A program made the position numbers and the translations under genes. DNA of 64,000 nt from Desulfovibrio inopinatus DSM 10711 (GTDB taxonomy: Bacteria; Desulfobacterota; Desulfovibrionia; Desulfovibrionales; Desulfovibrionaceae). Where the stretch lies: contig NZ_AUBP01000031.1 in NCBI RefSeq assembly GCF_000429305.1, positions 1 through 64,000 on the forward strand. Reading direction: 5' to 3'. The number at the start of each line of letters is the position of its first letter. Position 1 is the stretch's first letter. Below the pieces are notes generated by a model, which worked only from the letters and a program-made list of their open reading frames with translations, was not told the origin of the DNA and did not search any database. Positions 36,114 through 45,582 of the stretch are shown here, one piece after another.

Positions 36114-37886
36114 TTACAGACTGGCCTGCTGTGGCTCTCCGGCTTCTGTCCAACCACGGACGTGGTAGTAGTCGTTCACCATGTTTTCGACCTCGGTTCG
36201 ACTGATGCTATAGCCGGTCTCAGGCAAAGCATGATCGGTAAGAAAGACGGGAAGGGTATCGTCTTCTCGGGTGATGCCGTGCTTGAGGTTGAATTGCCTC
36301 GTGTCATCTGTGACAGCAGAGGCACGAGCGATCATCTCGGCTTCCGTCAGGTCCAGGCCTGTCGTGACACGTGTAATTGCAGCCAGACTCTCCCATTGGT
36401 ACAAATCGCGATAGAATCGGCATACGATAAGCATATCAAAATACGTTAGCCGGTCTTCCCAGGTTTTGAACTCACCGGCCTTGTCATCACTTGAGCGGGG
36501 ATCGGATATTCCCATGAGTTCCGGTTTATAAAAGGTCGCGCGCAGATGACACGCACCGCGATCGGACGACGCGTATGCCAATCCCATGCCTTTGAGGGCG
36601 CGGGGATCATATCCCGGGGGTTCCAATCCCTTGACGTGAACCGCCACGTCTTCCAACCCCCAGACCGACGCGGCATGACGAATGCCGCGGCTCAAAATCA
36701 GACCGATTCCCTGGCATGCGGCCATATCTCGCAAGAGTGCAGCCGCGGCTTCCGTGTCTCCATACGAAATGGGATAGTCGATACGTCCGCGGAGCTTGGC
36801 TTCCATGGCAAACGCAACCAAATTCCCGGCGGTAATGGTGTCCATACCGAGTCGGTCACACAGATCATTCAAATAAATGATGTCTTCTATGGACGAAATT
36901 TCGCATAACCCGCCAAATGCGTAGATGGTTTCATATTCCGGTCCTTCGACGGTGAGGCCGGCATGAGGCCCGTCTTTGATGGTGGCCAATCGGCCGCATG
37001 CCATATAACATTTTCGGCATGCCCGGGGTTTGACATCACAACGGCTATGCAGGGCTGAAGCGTTAATCGCATCTTTGTGATCACACCGTCCTTTTTGCCA
37101 ATACCGTGTTGGAAAACCCCCGACTTCGTTCATGACATCCACGAGCATGGATGTGCCGCATTTTTTATAGGCCGCCACACCTTTGTCGGTTTTTCCTATC
37201 TCGGCCATGGATTTGGTGAACGCACGTAACCCCGCCGGGTCGGCAATGGGACGCTTTGCACTTCCGTGAAAGGCAAGTGCTTTGATATGTTTTGAACCGA
37301 GGACAGCACCTACGCCGGTACGACCGGCACTACGCCAGTAGTCGTTTTCAATGACCGCGAAACGGTTCAACGCTTCTCCTGCCGGACCAATGACGACAGC
37401 GCCACTCGTCTGGCCGCGCAGTGTTTGTATGGCCTCTTTGACGTGGTCTTCCGTTGCGTATGTTTCTTTTCCCCACAGATTGTCAGCGGGGTGGAACGTT
37501 GCCCCCGTCTCGTTAATTTCAATCCAAATCGGGCGCTCTGTAGCCCCTGTTATAATGACAGCATCATATCCGGTTGCGCTGATATATTCAGCGGTCGTGC
37601 CTCCGCTGTATGATTCACAGTAACATCCCGTTTGTGGGGATTTCGTGAAAACGCCATAACGGCATGATCCCCATACCGACGTGCCCGTAATGGGACCAAC
37701 CGCAAAGATCAGGACATTTTCCGGGCTCAACGGGTCTGTCCCGGCCGGAATCATGTCGAGTAATAATTGGGTGGCAAGGCCTTTGCCGCCAAGTGTTCGA
37801 CTGAGCAATGCATCGTCAAAGGCAATGGTATGCGATGATTGCGTGGTGACATCGATAACAAGCCCTCTCTTGAAAAAACCATCCAT
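36114..37886 (-). CDS. aor: tungsten aldehyde:ferredoxin oxidoreductase
   Basis: 590 residues from ATG 37886 (AGGCGG five bases upstream; an ATG six codons earlier lacks a site). N-terminal pterin-binding domain (LGGKGLATQLLLD, GPITGTSVWGSCRYGVFTKSP). The 4Fe-4S ligands are CRKCYMAC and a distal Cys in LIVCRFYRD. It oxidises aldehydes to carboxylic acids with ferredoxin as acceptor, using a tungsten bis-pterin. It follows an alcohol dehydrogenase gene on the same strand and is close to NAD-linked aldehyde dehydrogenases, giving a complete alcohol-to-acid route. A GC-rich hairpin at 38074-38095 lies between, so it may have its own promoter. Confidence 0.92.
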   Translation of the reverse strand: MDGFFKRGLVIDVTTQSSHTIAFDDALLSRTLGGKGLATQLLLDMIPAGTDPLSPENVLIFAVGPITGTSVWGSCRYGVFTKSPQTGCYCESYSGGTTAEYISATGYDAVIITGATERPIWIEINETGATFHPADNLWGKETYATEDHVKEAIQTLRGQTSGAVVIGPAGEALNRFAVIENDYWRSAGRTGVGAVLGSKHIKALAFHGSAKRPIADPAGLRAFTKSMAEIGKTDKGVAAYKKCGTSMLVDVMNEVGGFPTRYWQKGRCDHKDAINASALHSRCDVKPRACRKCYMACGRLATIKDGPHAGLTVEGPEYETIYAFGGLCEISSIEDIIYLNDLCDRLGMDTITAGNLVAFAMEAKLRGRIDYPISYGDTEAAAALLRDMAACQGIGLILSRGIRHAASVWGLEDVAVHVKGLEPPGYDPRALKGMGLAYASSDRGACHLRATFYKPELMGISDPRSSDDKAGEFKTWEDRLTYFDMLIVCRFYRDLYQWESLAAITRVTTGLDLTEAEMIARASAVTDDTRQFNLKHGITREDDTLPVFLTDHALPETGYSISRTEVENMVNDYYHVRGWTEAGEPQQASL

Positions 37887-38073
37887 AAGAACCGCCTTTG
37901 TCATACTGCATTCGACAGGTGATGTGTTTCTTTGTCATGAGAACGATGCAGGTCATGAGGGGAGATCGTTTGCCCTCCGTCCTATAAATGTGTGCTCGGG
38001 ACAAAGAATGTCTGTCGATGTTGTGTTCCGTTACAAGGTTGTGTTGTCGTATCGCGTTGCCATGTGCCCTTGG

Positions 38074-38095
38074 GCTGGGGAGGGGGCTCCCCAGC
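38074..38095. terminator. GC-rich hairpin between adh and aor
   Basis: GCTGGGGAG and CTCCCCAGC pair around a short loop, 24 bases after the alcohol dehydrogenase stop. No T run; a pause or partial terminator. Confidence 0.45.
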
Positions 38096-38118
38096 ATCAG
38101 GAGGGCTGCAACGTTTTT

Positions 38119-39273
38119 CTAAACCGCTGCCGTGTAAATGGAGATTGCATCATCCAACAGTAGCTTTCTCGGATTATTCGCCAGCAAACGCGTCACTTTG
38201 AGCACATTTTCGGCCAAGTTAGGCACATGGTCATGTGTGACACCGTATTCAGACAAATGCTGAGGAACCTGCAAGTCACTCGCCAGTTCAATGAGCGCAT
38301 CAACTGTGACTTGTGCTTTGGCGCGTTGCGATAATCCTTCCGTCGGTTGACCAAAAAAATCGGCGATATCGGCGAATCGGTCGAGATTGCCGAGCATATT
38401 GAATTGCATGACGGGGACGAGCATGATGGTGTTGGCAATACCATGTGGAATATGAAACTGGGCGCCAATGGGATAGGCAAACGCATGAACGGCCGTTACC
38501 CCGGCGTTGGCAAAGGCCATACCCGCCAGCATGGCGCCGCGCAGCATATTCGTACGGCCTTCGATGTTTTCTCCGTTGGCATAGGCCGTGCGGATATTGG
38601 CGTAAATTAATCGCATGGCTTCTTTAGCCAACAGATCGGACATCGGTGTCGCGTTTTTGGAGGTATAGGCCTCGATCGCATGAATCAGAGCGTCCATGCC
38701 GGTTGCTGCGGTAACCTTGGGCGGGAGGCCAAGAGTTAATTCGGGGTCGAGCAGAGCGCAGGCAGGATACAAATGCGAGCTGACGACGCCTTTTTTCAAT
38801 TGCTCGGTATTGTCGGATAAAATGACGATGGGCGTGACTTCACTCCCTGTACCGGCTGTGGTCGGAATAAGGATAGTCGGCAAGCCGGGATTGGGGAGCA
38901 GATCGATGCCGAAATATTCACTGACCGAACCGGGGTTGGTGGCCATTGCGCCCGTGATTTTGGCCATATCGAGCGATGACCCACCGCCGATACCGACAAT
39001 GGCGTCGGCACCGTGTTCTTTGACGATTTCAACGGTTTGGTCGACAAGTTCAAATGGTGGATCAGCCTGCACCTGGTCATACAGGCACACGCCGAGTTCG
39101 GCCGCTTCAAGCACCGTGGTGAGGCGTTCGATAATACCGGTCGACATGACGCCGGGGTCGGTCACGATGCAGACTTTTGTCGCTCCAAGACGGCGCAGCT
39201 CCGTGCCGATATCGTTGAGCGTTCCAGGACCGAAGACAATGCGGGACGTTGTGCAAAACAGTTCCTTTTGCAT
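38119..39273 (-). CDS. iron-containing (group III) alcohol dehydrogenase
   Basis: 384 residues from ATG 39273 (ribosome site GGAGA). NAD-binding GIGGGSSLDMAKI and metal ligands Asp and His in GMDALIHAIEAYTS, GVTAVHAFAYPIGAQFHIPHG. Family members interconvert alcohols or 4-hydroxybutyrate-type substrates with aldehydes. With an aldehyde dehydrogenase annotated in the succinate-semialdehyde group next door, 4-hydroxybutyrate is one possible substrate; simple alcohols are equally possible. 85 bases after the permease gene, same operon. Confidence 0.9.
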   Translation of the reverse strand: MQKELFCTTSRIVFGPGTLNDIGTELRRLGATKVCIVTDPGVMSTGIIERLTTVLEAAELGVCLYDQVQADPPFELVDQTVEIVKEHGADAIVGIGGGSSLDMAKITGAMATNPGSVSEYFGIDLLPNPGLPTILIPTTAGTGSEVTPIVILSDNTEQLKKGVVSSHLYPACALLDPELTLGLPPKVTAATGMDALIHAIEAYTSKNATPMSDLLAKEAMRLIYANIRTAYANGENIEGRTNMLRGAMLAGMAFANAGVTAVHAFAYPIGAQFHIPHGIANTIMLVPVMQFNMLGNLDRFADIADFFGQPTEGLSQRAKAQVTVDALIELASDLQVPQHLSEYGVTHDHVPNLAENVLKVTRLLANNPRKLLLDDAISIYTAAV

Positions 39274-39358
39274 GATCAAATCTCCGAAAAATTGAATGAT
39301 GGGGAGCATGCGGCGGGGCAGAGGCAGCCCCCGCCGCATTGTCAAAGCGAGGTCGGAG

Positions 39359-40783
39359 TTACTTGGCCTCGCCAGACAGTACCTTACTTTCGCGTTCGGC
39401 AGCGAGTTCGAGATCGTCGGCCCACAATGGACCGGCGTTGGTGTCACCTTTGAAGAAGTCCATGGAGTAGATGACAAAGCAGGCGATCAGTCCGGCACCG
39501 AATGCCCAGGCTGCGCCCTTGGAGACGAGGATGCCCGCGACCATGCCGGCGATGCCGAGGTCTTTCAGACTCTTGGCTTCACGAGCACCGATATACACGG
39601 AAACGAATCCCTGGATAATCATGGTCAATGCCAGTGCAGCAGGCAGAATGGGGCGTGTAACGGTGACGATGGGCAACAACCAATATCCGGTGAACGTCCC
39701 CCAGCGAAATGCACCGACACCGCCAATAATGGAGTCCATGGATTCACGGCCTTTCTTCCACCGTTCATAGGTGACAACGGTCATGGCTGCCCAGATGGGG
39801 CCGCACATGGAGATGTCGGGGCCCAGCATGCTCATGATGGTGTTCCGGATACCTACGACAAGGTGGGCGCGGTCTGGATTGTAATCGACGGGTTCGTCCG
39901 GGCGTTTGGGGTCGGCGTCACGGATGATACCTTGCGCCTGGACAGCATCACCGAAGATGACGATATACGCGGCCAGAACGAGCGGCAGAGCTTTCAAGAA
40001 CATGGACAACGGAGGCCATCCCAATGTGCCCCACGGAACCCAGTCAGTCCAGAGCGTGGCGAAGTCCGGATGTGAAAATCCCCATTCCACGGTGAACGGT
40101 GCTTCACCAACAATGGGGGCAATGATGATGGCGGCGATGATGGCTGGCAAAATACCGAGATTGGCAATGCGCTTTACGACCGGTGACGTCGTCGACCAGT
40201 GCCGGAACAGCGGGTTGTACATCATGAACAATGCCACAAGCGCACACACGCTGATGGTAATGGGCATGGAGTAGAACTTGCCGCCTTCCTTGAAAATAAG
40301 CTGAATGGCGGCAATACCGGCACCGAGAATAACACCGGCTTTGACCGCTCGTGGTATAAGCGAAATAACGGTTTGCGCCAGTCCTGTTGCCCCGAGCAGA
40401 AGACACCATAACCCGAGCGTCATTTCAAAGGCGATAAGTGCATGCATGCGCTCTGGTCCCTCTGGAAAGGCGGCACAGTAGGCAATAAGTAGTGGAATGG
40501 CCGGAGTGACCCATCCCGGAACGACGGGGTCGCCAAGCGACGAGTGAAACAAGTAGAGAAAGCCGTTTAAGATAACAATGGCCAGCGCGACTTCGAACGG
40601 CATGCCCAGGGTATCCTGCAATACAGGAATGATGGACAAACAAACGGCGCACATGATGAGACCCTGGATGTAGTCAGCCCATTCCCAGCGATAGTGTACA
40701 CCCGGAATGCGAAGTTTCAGTTTCCATAATGGGATATAGGGCGGTTCCTGACCATCGGGACGTTTGGCGGTCCAGTCTGACAT
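39359..40783 (-). CDS. multi-spanning permease (NCS2-like)
   Basis: 474 residues from ATG 40783 (ribosome site CAGGAGAA). About 12-13 hydrophobic segments, with an N-terminal cytoplasmic tail. Stretches such as FLYLFHSSLGDPVVPGWVTPAIPLLIAYCAAFPEG and LGPDISMCGPIWAAMTVV resemble the nucleobase-cation (NCS2) and related 7+7 fold transporters, but it is not a typical uracil or xanthine permease. Being first in the operon with alcohol dehydrogenase, it probably imports the alcohol, aldehyde or hydroxy acid that the cluster oxidises. Confidence 0.75.
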   Translation of the reverse strand: MSDWTAKRPDGQEPPYIPLWKLKLRIPGVHYRWEWADYIQGLIMCAVCLSIIPVLQDTLGMPFEVALAIVILNGFLYLFHSSLGDPVVPGWVTPAIPLLIAYCAAFPEGPERMHALIAFEMTLGLWCLLLGATGLAQTVISLIPRAVKAGVILGAGIAAIQLIFKEGGKFYSMPITISVCALVALFMMYNPLFRHWSTTSPVVKRIANLGILPAIIAAIIIAPIVGEAPFTVEWGFSHPDFATLWTDWVPWGTLGWPPLSMFLKALPLVLAAYIVIFGDAVQAQGIIRDADPKRPDEPVDYNPDRAHLVVGIRNTIMSMLGPDISMCGPIWAAMTVVTYERWKKGRESMDSIIGGVGAFRWGTFTGYWLLPIVTVTRPILPAALALTMIIQGFVSVYIGAREAKSLKDLGIAGMVAGILVSKGAAWAFGAGLIACFVIYSMDFFKGDTNAGPLWADDLELAAERESKVLSGEAK

Positions 40784-40967
40784 AAAACTTCTCCTGCGTT
40801 GACGGCGCGCCTGGCGACGTCGGTTCACACGTTTCCTGACGACATCGGCAGAACAAACGGCCGGTTCGGGGGAAAAATCGACGCAACTCCCGAAACGGTC
40901 GTCACATCCTGGTGAAACTCACACACATCTCCTGCTGGTTCGCGAACAGCGTGCTGCTGATTAGAGA

Positions 40968-40983
40968 ATCAAGAATTGTGCCG
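40968..40983 (-). promoter_or_regulatory. sigma54-like promoter of permease operon
   Basis: Minus strand CGGCACAATTCTTGAT: GG at -24 is conserved and TTG at -12 is present, with GA in place of the usual GC. It lies about 185 bases before the permease start. Palindrome site B is centred about 116 bases upstream of the -24 GG, normal for enhancer-type activation. Confidence 0.5.
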
Positions 40984-41088
40984 AGATTGCTTGGAAGAAG
41001 TTGTTTTGCATTATCATGTTGTTTTTATTTTGTTTTTTTAAAAAAGACAGACGTTGTTCTTCATGAATGACAAGAGATTTATAATAAA

Positions 41089-41108
41089 TTGATGCGTTTT
41101 TGCATCGA
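41089..41108. promoter_or_regulatory. operator-like palindrome, site B
   Basis: TTGATGCG-TTTT-TGCATCGA, 8-4-8 layout, sharing TGATGC-N6-TGCATC with sites A, C and D. Probable activator site of the CBS-PAS sigma54 regulator. Confidence 0.6.
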
Positions 41109-41272
41109 TTGGTCTGCGAATTTCCCTCTGCAATCAACGTATTTGCCAGATTGAAGCGCGTATTCCCATGTGTTGAGATTTTGGAGAACTGTCGGTGCTA
41201 AAGCCCAGTCCGGGAATCACCAAGAGCGCCAGATTCGTGATAGATGGAGAAATATATGAATATTTGAGTCAA

Positions 41273-41292
41273 GTGATGCTATAATGCATCGC
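41273..41292. promoter_or_regulatory. operator-like palindrome, site C
   Basis: GTGATGCT-ATAA-TGCATCGC, same 8-4-8 layout, directly abutting site D. Confidence 0.6.
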
Positions 41293-41312
41293 ATGATGCT
41301 GTTATGCATTCA
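41293..41312. promoter_or_regulatory. operator-like palindrome, site D
   Basis: ATGATGCT-GTTA-TGCATTCA; adjoins site C with no gap, suggesting cooperative binding by two dimers. Confidence 0.55.
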
Positions 41313-41474
41313 AGGTTGATTGACCAATCGGTAAAACAAAATGTGTGTGAAGGATATTGAAAAAAGAACCAATGTTCGTCAATGACAACTTTGAGGAAGG
41401 CATGCCAAAGAGACTTGATGGTGTCGCGTCATCGCGCAACTCTACGACAGGAGGTGTCATTCAAGTATGGCATG

Positions 41475-41507
41475 ATGCGCCATTGCATTGATGATGCAAT
41501 GGCGCAT
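41475..41507. terminator. terminator after aldehyde dehydrogenase 1
   Basis: Perfect 14-bp stem (41475-41488 with 41494-41507), five-base loop TGATG, about 65 bases after the gene's end. Confidence 0.75.
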
Positions 41508-41572
41508 TGTCAGCCGATTGAATGATCATTTACACCGCAATGTTGTGAGCATGTCTGCCGTGCAGCGGGGTA

Positions 41573-43030
41573 CTACGCGGTCGTGATGCCTCCCTGACAT
41601 GCGTATTTGAGGACCGTGTAATCGTCGAGGCCATAGCGAGATCCTTCGCGACCGAACCCACTTTCTTTGACACCGCCGAAAGGGCCTTCGCATGTGCTGA
41701 TACGACCGTCGTTGATGCCAAGCAGACCGAACTCCAGTGCTTCGCTCACTCGCCATATACGGGCGGCATCGCGTGTATAGAAATATGCGGCCAAGCCGTA
41801 ATCCGTGCTATTGGCGCGTTCAATGACGTCGTTTTCATCGGTGAATCGAAAAATAGGAGCAATGGGGCCAAAGATTTCTTCACTGGCGAACAGCATGTCA
41901 TCGGTTGCATCGGCAATGATCGTTGGTTCATAGAACAATCCACCGAGTGCATGCGGTTTGCCACCGCAGACGATACGACCGCCTTTTGCCAACGCATCTT
42001 CGGTAAACGATTTCGTTTTTTCCAGGGCATCGGCATTAATGAGCGGTCCCATGTTGATGCCGTCGTCCAGACCATTGCCCGGTTTCAGTGTTTTGACGTG
42101 TTCGGCCATTTTTTCAAGAAATGTATCATAGACGGCATCATGCACGTACATTCTATTGGCGCAGATGCACGTCTGGCCGCTATTGCGGAATTTACAGAAC
42201 ACGGCGCCGGCAGCAGCGGCATCGATATCGGCATCGTCAAAAACAATAAAGGGTGCGTTGCCACCGAGTTCCATGGACATCCGTTTGACCGTGCTCGCCG
42301 TTTGGTTCAATAAAATTTTGCCGACACCGGTGGAGCCGGTAAAGCTGATTTTGCGGACGATTTTGTTACTCGTGAGTTCTTTGCCGATTACTCTGGAGCT
42401 GCCGGTCAGTACATTGAGGACACCGTTAGGAGCACCGGCTTCATGAGCTAGGCGTGCCATGGCCAATGCGGTCAATGGGGTGAGAATAGCCGGTCGAACC
42501 ACAGCCGTACACCCGGCGGCCAAGGCGGCACTCACCTTACGGGCAATCATGGACATGGGAAAATTCCACGGCGTGATAACACCGACAACACCAACAGGCT
42601 CGCGCGTGACAACAAGGCGTTGATCGGCGAATGGTGCAGGAACGACATCGCCATAGTTGCGCCGCGCCTCTTCGGCAAACCAGCGCATATAACTGGCGCC
42701 ATTGTTGGTTTCGGCCTTGGCTTCGGCCAGCGGCTTTCCTCCCTCCAGCGTGACGATGCGCGCCAACATGTCGATGTTTTCCAACGTCAGACGATACCAA
42801 TTCATCAGAATTTCAGCCCGCTGCAAGGCTGTTTTTCGCTTCCATGCGGGAAGGGCAGCATGGGCGGCGTTGATGGCGCGGACGGTCTCATCGGTTCTCA
42901 TATCCGGGACATTACCGACTACGGAGCCATCAAAGGGGTTGGTGACGGGAATGGATTGTCCTGAATCGGCGGCGATAAATTCTCCGTCAATATAACATGC
43001 GCATTCAGAGAGAAAATTTTCGGTCAGCAT
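41573..43030 (-). CDS. NAD(P)-dependent aldehyde dehydrogenase 1 (succinate-semialdehyde type)
   Basis: 485 residues from ATG 43030 (AAGGATAT upstream); a longer open frame extends upstream but passes through the promoter region. Motifs: VITPWNFPMSMIARKVSAALAAGC, catalytic Glu in MELGGNAPFIVF, catalytic Cys in FRNSGQTCICANR, and EEIFGPIAPIF. It oxidises an aldehyde to the acid. Overall it fits the succinate-semialdehyde/glutarate-semialdehyde dehydrogenase group. Divided from the regulator gene by a 425-base control region with palindrome site A; a second, close paralogue lies at 47783-49237. Confidence 0.92.
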   Translation of the reverse strand: MLTENFLSECACYIDGEFIAADSGQSIPVTNPFDGSVVGNVPDMRTDETVRAINAAHAALPAWKRKTALQRAEILMNWYRLTLENIDMLARIVTLEGGKPLAEAKAETNNGASYMRWFAEEARRNYGDVVPAPFADQRLVVTREPVGVVGVITPWNFPMSMIARKVSAALAAGCTAVVRPAILTPLTALAMARLAHEAGAPNGVLNVLTGSSRVIGKELTSNKIVRKISFTGSTGVGKILLNQTASTVKRMSMELGGNAPFIVFDDADIDAAAAGAVFCKFRNSGQTCICANRMYVHDAVYDTFLEKMAEHVKTLKPGNGLDDGINMGPLINADALEKTKSFTEDALAKGGRIVCGGKPHALGGLFYEPTIIADATDDMLFASEEIFGPIAPIFRFTDENDVIERANSTDYGLAAYFYTRDAARIWRVSEALEFGLLGINDGRISTCEGPFGGVKESGFGREGSRYGLDDYTVLKYACQGGITTA

Positions 43031-43157
43031 AAATATATCCTTGTTGTGCGGCATACGATGTGCCGGTTTCCGTTGTCGACGGCAACCGCTCCAGTCGAAG
43101 ACATGTGGAGTCGAGAGCCGTTCAGACCGCAATAATGAATGTTGTATCGAGATGTTT

Positions 43158-43173
43158 ATCAATATATATGCCA
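43158..43173 (-). promoter_or_regulatory. sigma54-like promoter of aldehyde dehydrogenase 1
   Basis: Minus strand TGGCATATATATTGAT: TGGCA at -24 and TTGAT at -12, the same -12 variant as the permease promoter. Palindrome site A is centred about 112 bases upstream. Confidence 0.5.
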
Positions 43174-43274
43174 AAAATAACATAAAAAGATCTTCAGCTA
43201 ACATACTCATATAAAATAATTTTATATAAATAGGAGATGTTTTTTTAGGGTCAGGAGAAAATCGATAATGACAT

Positions 43275-43294
43275 TTGATGCATTTTTGCATCAA
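43275..43294. promoter_or_regulatory. operator-like palindrome, site A
   Basis: TTGATGCA-TTTT-TGCATCAA, perfect 8-bp arms. Best copy of the motif shared with sites B-D; lies between the regulator gene and the aldehyde dehydrogenase promoter. Confidence 0.65.
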
Positions 43295-43455
43295 GAGCGA
43301 GAGGGATGCGTGGGGAAATGGCGTAAAGTATTGTCGTATCGGTGCGCCAAATCCAGGAAAAACGCTGTGCTTACATCGTATTGAACGCGATGTCTCTCCA
43401 TGAATCGGCATGATTCATAAATGAATCAGATGGTCAAGGACTGAAGTGAAGGATA

Positions 43456-45540
43456 TTATTCCGTATCGCTCAAGATGATACCCAACCGTTTGGCTTTACG
43501 GACAATAGTAGACTGGTTCACCCCAAGAATCGAGGCGGCCTTTCGGGTCGTGCGGTGCTTTTCCAAGGCTTTCATAATTGCATCGCGTTCCACTTGGTCG
43601 ACGATGGTTTTCAGCGTGAGCGGTTCGTCATGTGATGTCTGATGTCGGTTGGCGTCGGTTCTTCGGAGAATGCGCAAGACTTCGGCTTTCGTAACGATTT
43701 GTAACTTGGACATGACAACGATGCGTTCCATGGCGTTTTCAAGTTCTCGCACGTTGCCCGGCCATTCCTGATCGGCCAGATAATCGAATGCATCGGGTTC
43801 CATTTGTCGATTCAGGCCGTACTTCGTGTTGTACTTCCCAAGGAAGTGATACAAAAAGTCAATGATGGCTTCATGTCGTTCGCGCAAAGGCGGGATAACA
43901 AGTGGAACCACGTGGAGTCGGTAATAGAGGTCACTGCGGAAGAGACGTTGCCGAATCATTTCCTCGAGGTTGCGGTTTGTGGCGGCCATAATGCGGACAT
44001 CGACCTGAATGGGATGTACGCCACCCACACGCATGATAGTGCCTTCTTGAAGAACGCGCAGCAATTTCGCTTGAAGTCCAATAGGCATTTCTCCGATTTC
44101 ATCGAGGAAAAGCGTACCCTGGTTGGCGATTTCAAACAGGCCGGGCTTGCCGGAACGAAGCGCACCGGTAAACGCCCCGGGGACATAGCCGAACAATTCG
44201 GATTCAAGAAGTTGTTCGGGAATAGCGGCGCAACTGATCTTGATAAACGGTTTTTCCCGGCGTGGGCTGTTTTCGTGGATAACTTCGGCCAAAACTTCTT
44301 TGCCGACACCGGATTCGCCCAACAGCAGCACGGTCGAATCCACGCGAGCCAAGCGTAATGACTGGTCATGGATTTCGCGCATTTTTTGCGAGCGAATGAT
44401 AATACGACCGGACTGCTCGTTTTTTCGGCGCAGGGTGCTGAGTTCTTTCTGATAATGGACTTTAAGTTCTGAGAGCTTTTCCAACTCCTGTTGCAGTCGA
44501 CGCAGTTCGGTGACATCGCGAACGTTGGTGACAACGCGAGTGATATGTCCACTCGTGTCACGGAGCGGGCTGCCTGTGACCATGATGGTTTTTCCGTTTT
44601 TGACCTTTTGAATAATGGTTTCCGTCTGCCCCGTCGCCAAAACCCGCATGGTGACGGATTCATTATAATAGCCGTCCACCACGAGGTCGGCCATATTTTT
44701 CCCGAGCACTTCTGCTGCTCGGATACCCGTTATCCGTTCATAGGCTTTGTTTACCCGGTGTACGAAACCCATTTCATCAGTGATGAAGATGCCGTCGAAT
44801 GAGGTATCGATAATAGCATTGAGTTCTTGTGTCAGTCCGGTCATTTCTTCAAGCTGGCGTATGGTGAGCATCTGTTCCTGAATATTGCGGAACAGGGTGA
44901 TCGTGCGCGAGTTCTGAGACGGCCAGCTTAAGACGGCGAAACGGACATCGTCGCGTCGTGCGGTAAGAATGGTTTCCGGAGCATTGGGGGCGGACTCGAT
45001 CTGAAAACCGACTTCGAGAAGCAATCGAGACAAGACTTGGTTGAGGATTTGGGCAAAATTACGGCTTACGAGGCGACAGGCGGCAAAGTTGCACCAACAA
45101 ATTGTTCCATCGTTTTCGACGTGAAACAGAGGATCGGGAAAATCGAGCAGGACTTGCGCTTCCGGGGCATCGTTCGTGTCCGGGACCACGCCCGCAAATT
45201 GTTTGAGTAACGATGCATCAAGCCCGCCGACAATACGCATGCCGTCACTGACGGCGAGATATGTATTGAAATCCCATTGAATGTCATCAAGTTGGGCATT
45301 GGCATTGACTGCACAGACCATATCACGTTTGTGAAGACGGACCGGGTCGGTCAACGAGGCACCACGGGCCAGCGCTTTGACGAGATCTTCACTGGTAAAG
45401 ACGCCGATGACTTTCCCCACGGAATCAATAACGTGCGCGCCCTGCACATCTCGCCGTTTAAAAAACGACGCAACATCCCGCAAACTCATCTCCGGCGTAA
45501 TCGCACGCCCCGGTGACTGCATGATCTCTTTGACACGCAT
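43456..45540 (-). CDS. sigma54-dependent activator with CBS pair and PAS domain
   Basis: 694 residues. Tandem CBS domains at about 1-115 (MRVKEIMQSPGRAITPEMSLRDV ... GVFTSEDLVKAL), PAS-like regions (about 130-350; one clear: TSFDGIFITDEMGFVHRVNKAYERITG), then the AAA+ domain with Walker A GESGVGKEV (about 409), the sigma54-contact loop GAFTGA (about 453) and FLDEIGEMP. A Fis-type helix-turn-helix ends the protein (ALEKHRTTRKAASILGVNQSTIVRKAKRLG). CBS pairs bind adenine nucleotides, so energy state or SAM may be sensed together with a PAS ligand. Neighbouring genes have matching -24/-12-like promoters and palindromes. Confidence 0.93.
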   Translation of the reverse strand: MRVKEIMQSPGRAITPEMSLRDVASFFKRRDVQGAHVIDSVGKVIGVFTSEDLVKALARGASLTDPVRLHKRDMVCAVNANAQLDDIQWDFNTYLAVSDGMRIVGGLDASLLKQFAGVVPDTNDAPEAQVLLDFPDPLFHVENDGTICWCNFAACRLVSRNFAQILNQVLSRLLLEVGFQIESAPNAPETILTARRDDVRFAVLSWPSQNSRTITLFRNIQEQMLTIRQLEEMTGLTQELNAIIDTSFDGIFITDEMGFVHRVNKAYERITGIRAAEVLGKNMADLVVDGYYNESVTMRVLATGQTETIIQKVKNGKTIMVTGSPLRDTSGHITRVVTNVRDVTELRRLQQELEKLSELKVHYQKELSTLRRKNEQSGRIIIRSQKMREIHDQSLRLARVDSTVLLLGESGVGKEVLAEVIHENSPRREKPFIKISCAAIPEQLLESELFGYVPGAFTGALRSGKPGLFEIANQGTLFLDEIGEMPIGLQAKLLRVLQEGTIMRVGGVHPIQVDVRIMAATNRNLEEMIRQRLFRSDLYYRLHVVPLVIPPLRERHEAIIDFLYHFLGKYNTKYGLNRQMEPDAFDYLADQEWPGNVRELENAMERIVVMSKLQIVTKAEVLRILRRTDANRHQTSHDEPLTLKTIVDQVERDAIMKALEKHRTTRKAASILGVNQSTIVRKAKRLGIILSDTE

Positions 45541-45582
45541 GGGATACCTCGAAACGTGAGCGGTTTACGGCCTCCGGCGGCT

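Larger units (their letters stand above)
40784..41572. other. regulatory region upstream of permease operon
   Basis: About 790 bases with no gene. It holds a sigma54-like promoter, three GATGC palindromes and the terminator of the aldehyde dehydrogenase gene, each listed separately. Confidence 0.6.
43031..43455. other. control region between regulator and aldehyde dehydrogenase 1
   Basis: AT-rich, no gene. Carries a sigma54-like promoter and palindrome site A for the gene at 43030. Confidence 0.55.

Noticed and set aside
43051-43065. Second sigma54-like element (CGGCACATCGTATGC, minus)
   Set aside because: Good match including GC at -12, but the start point would fall within or next to the ribosome site of the gene at 43030; the element at 43158-43173 fits better.
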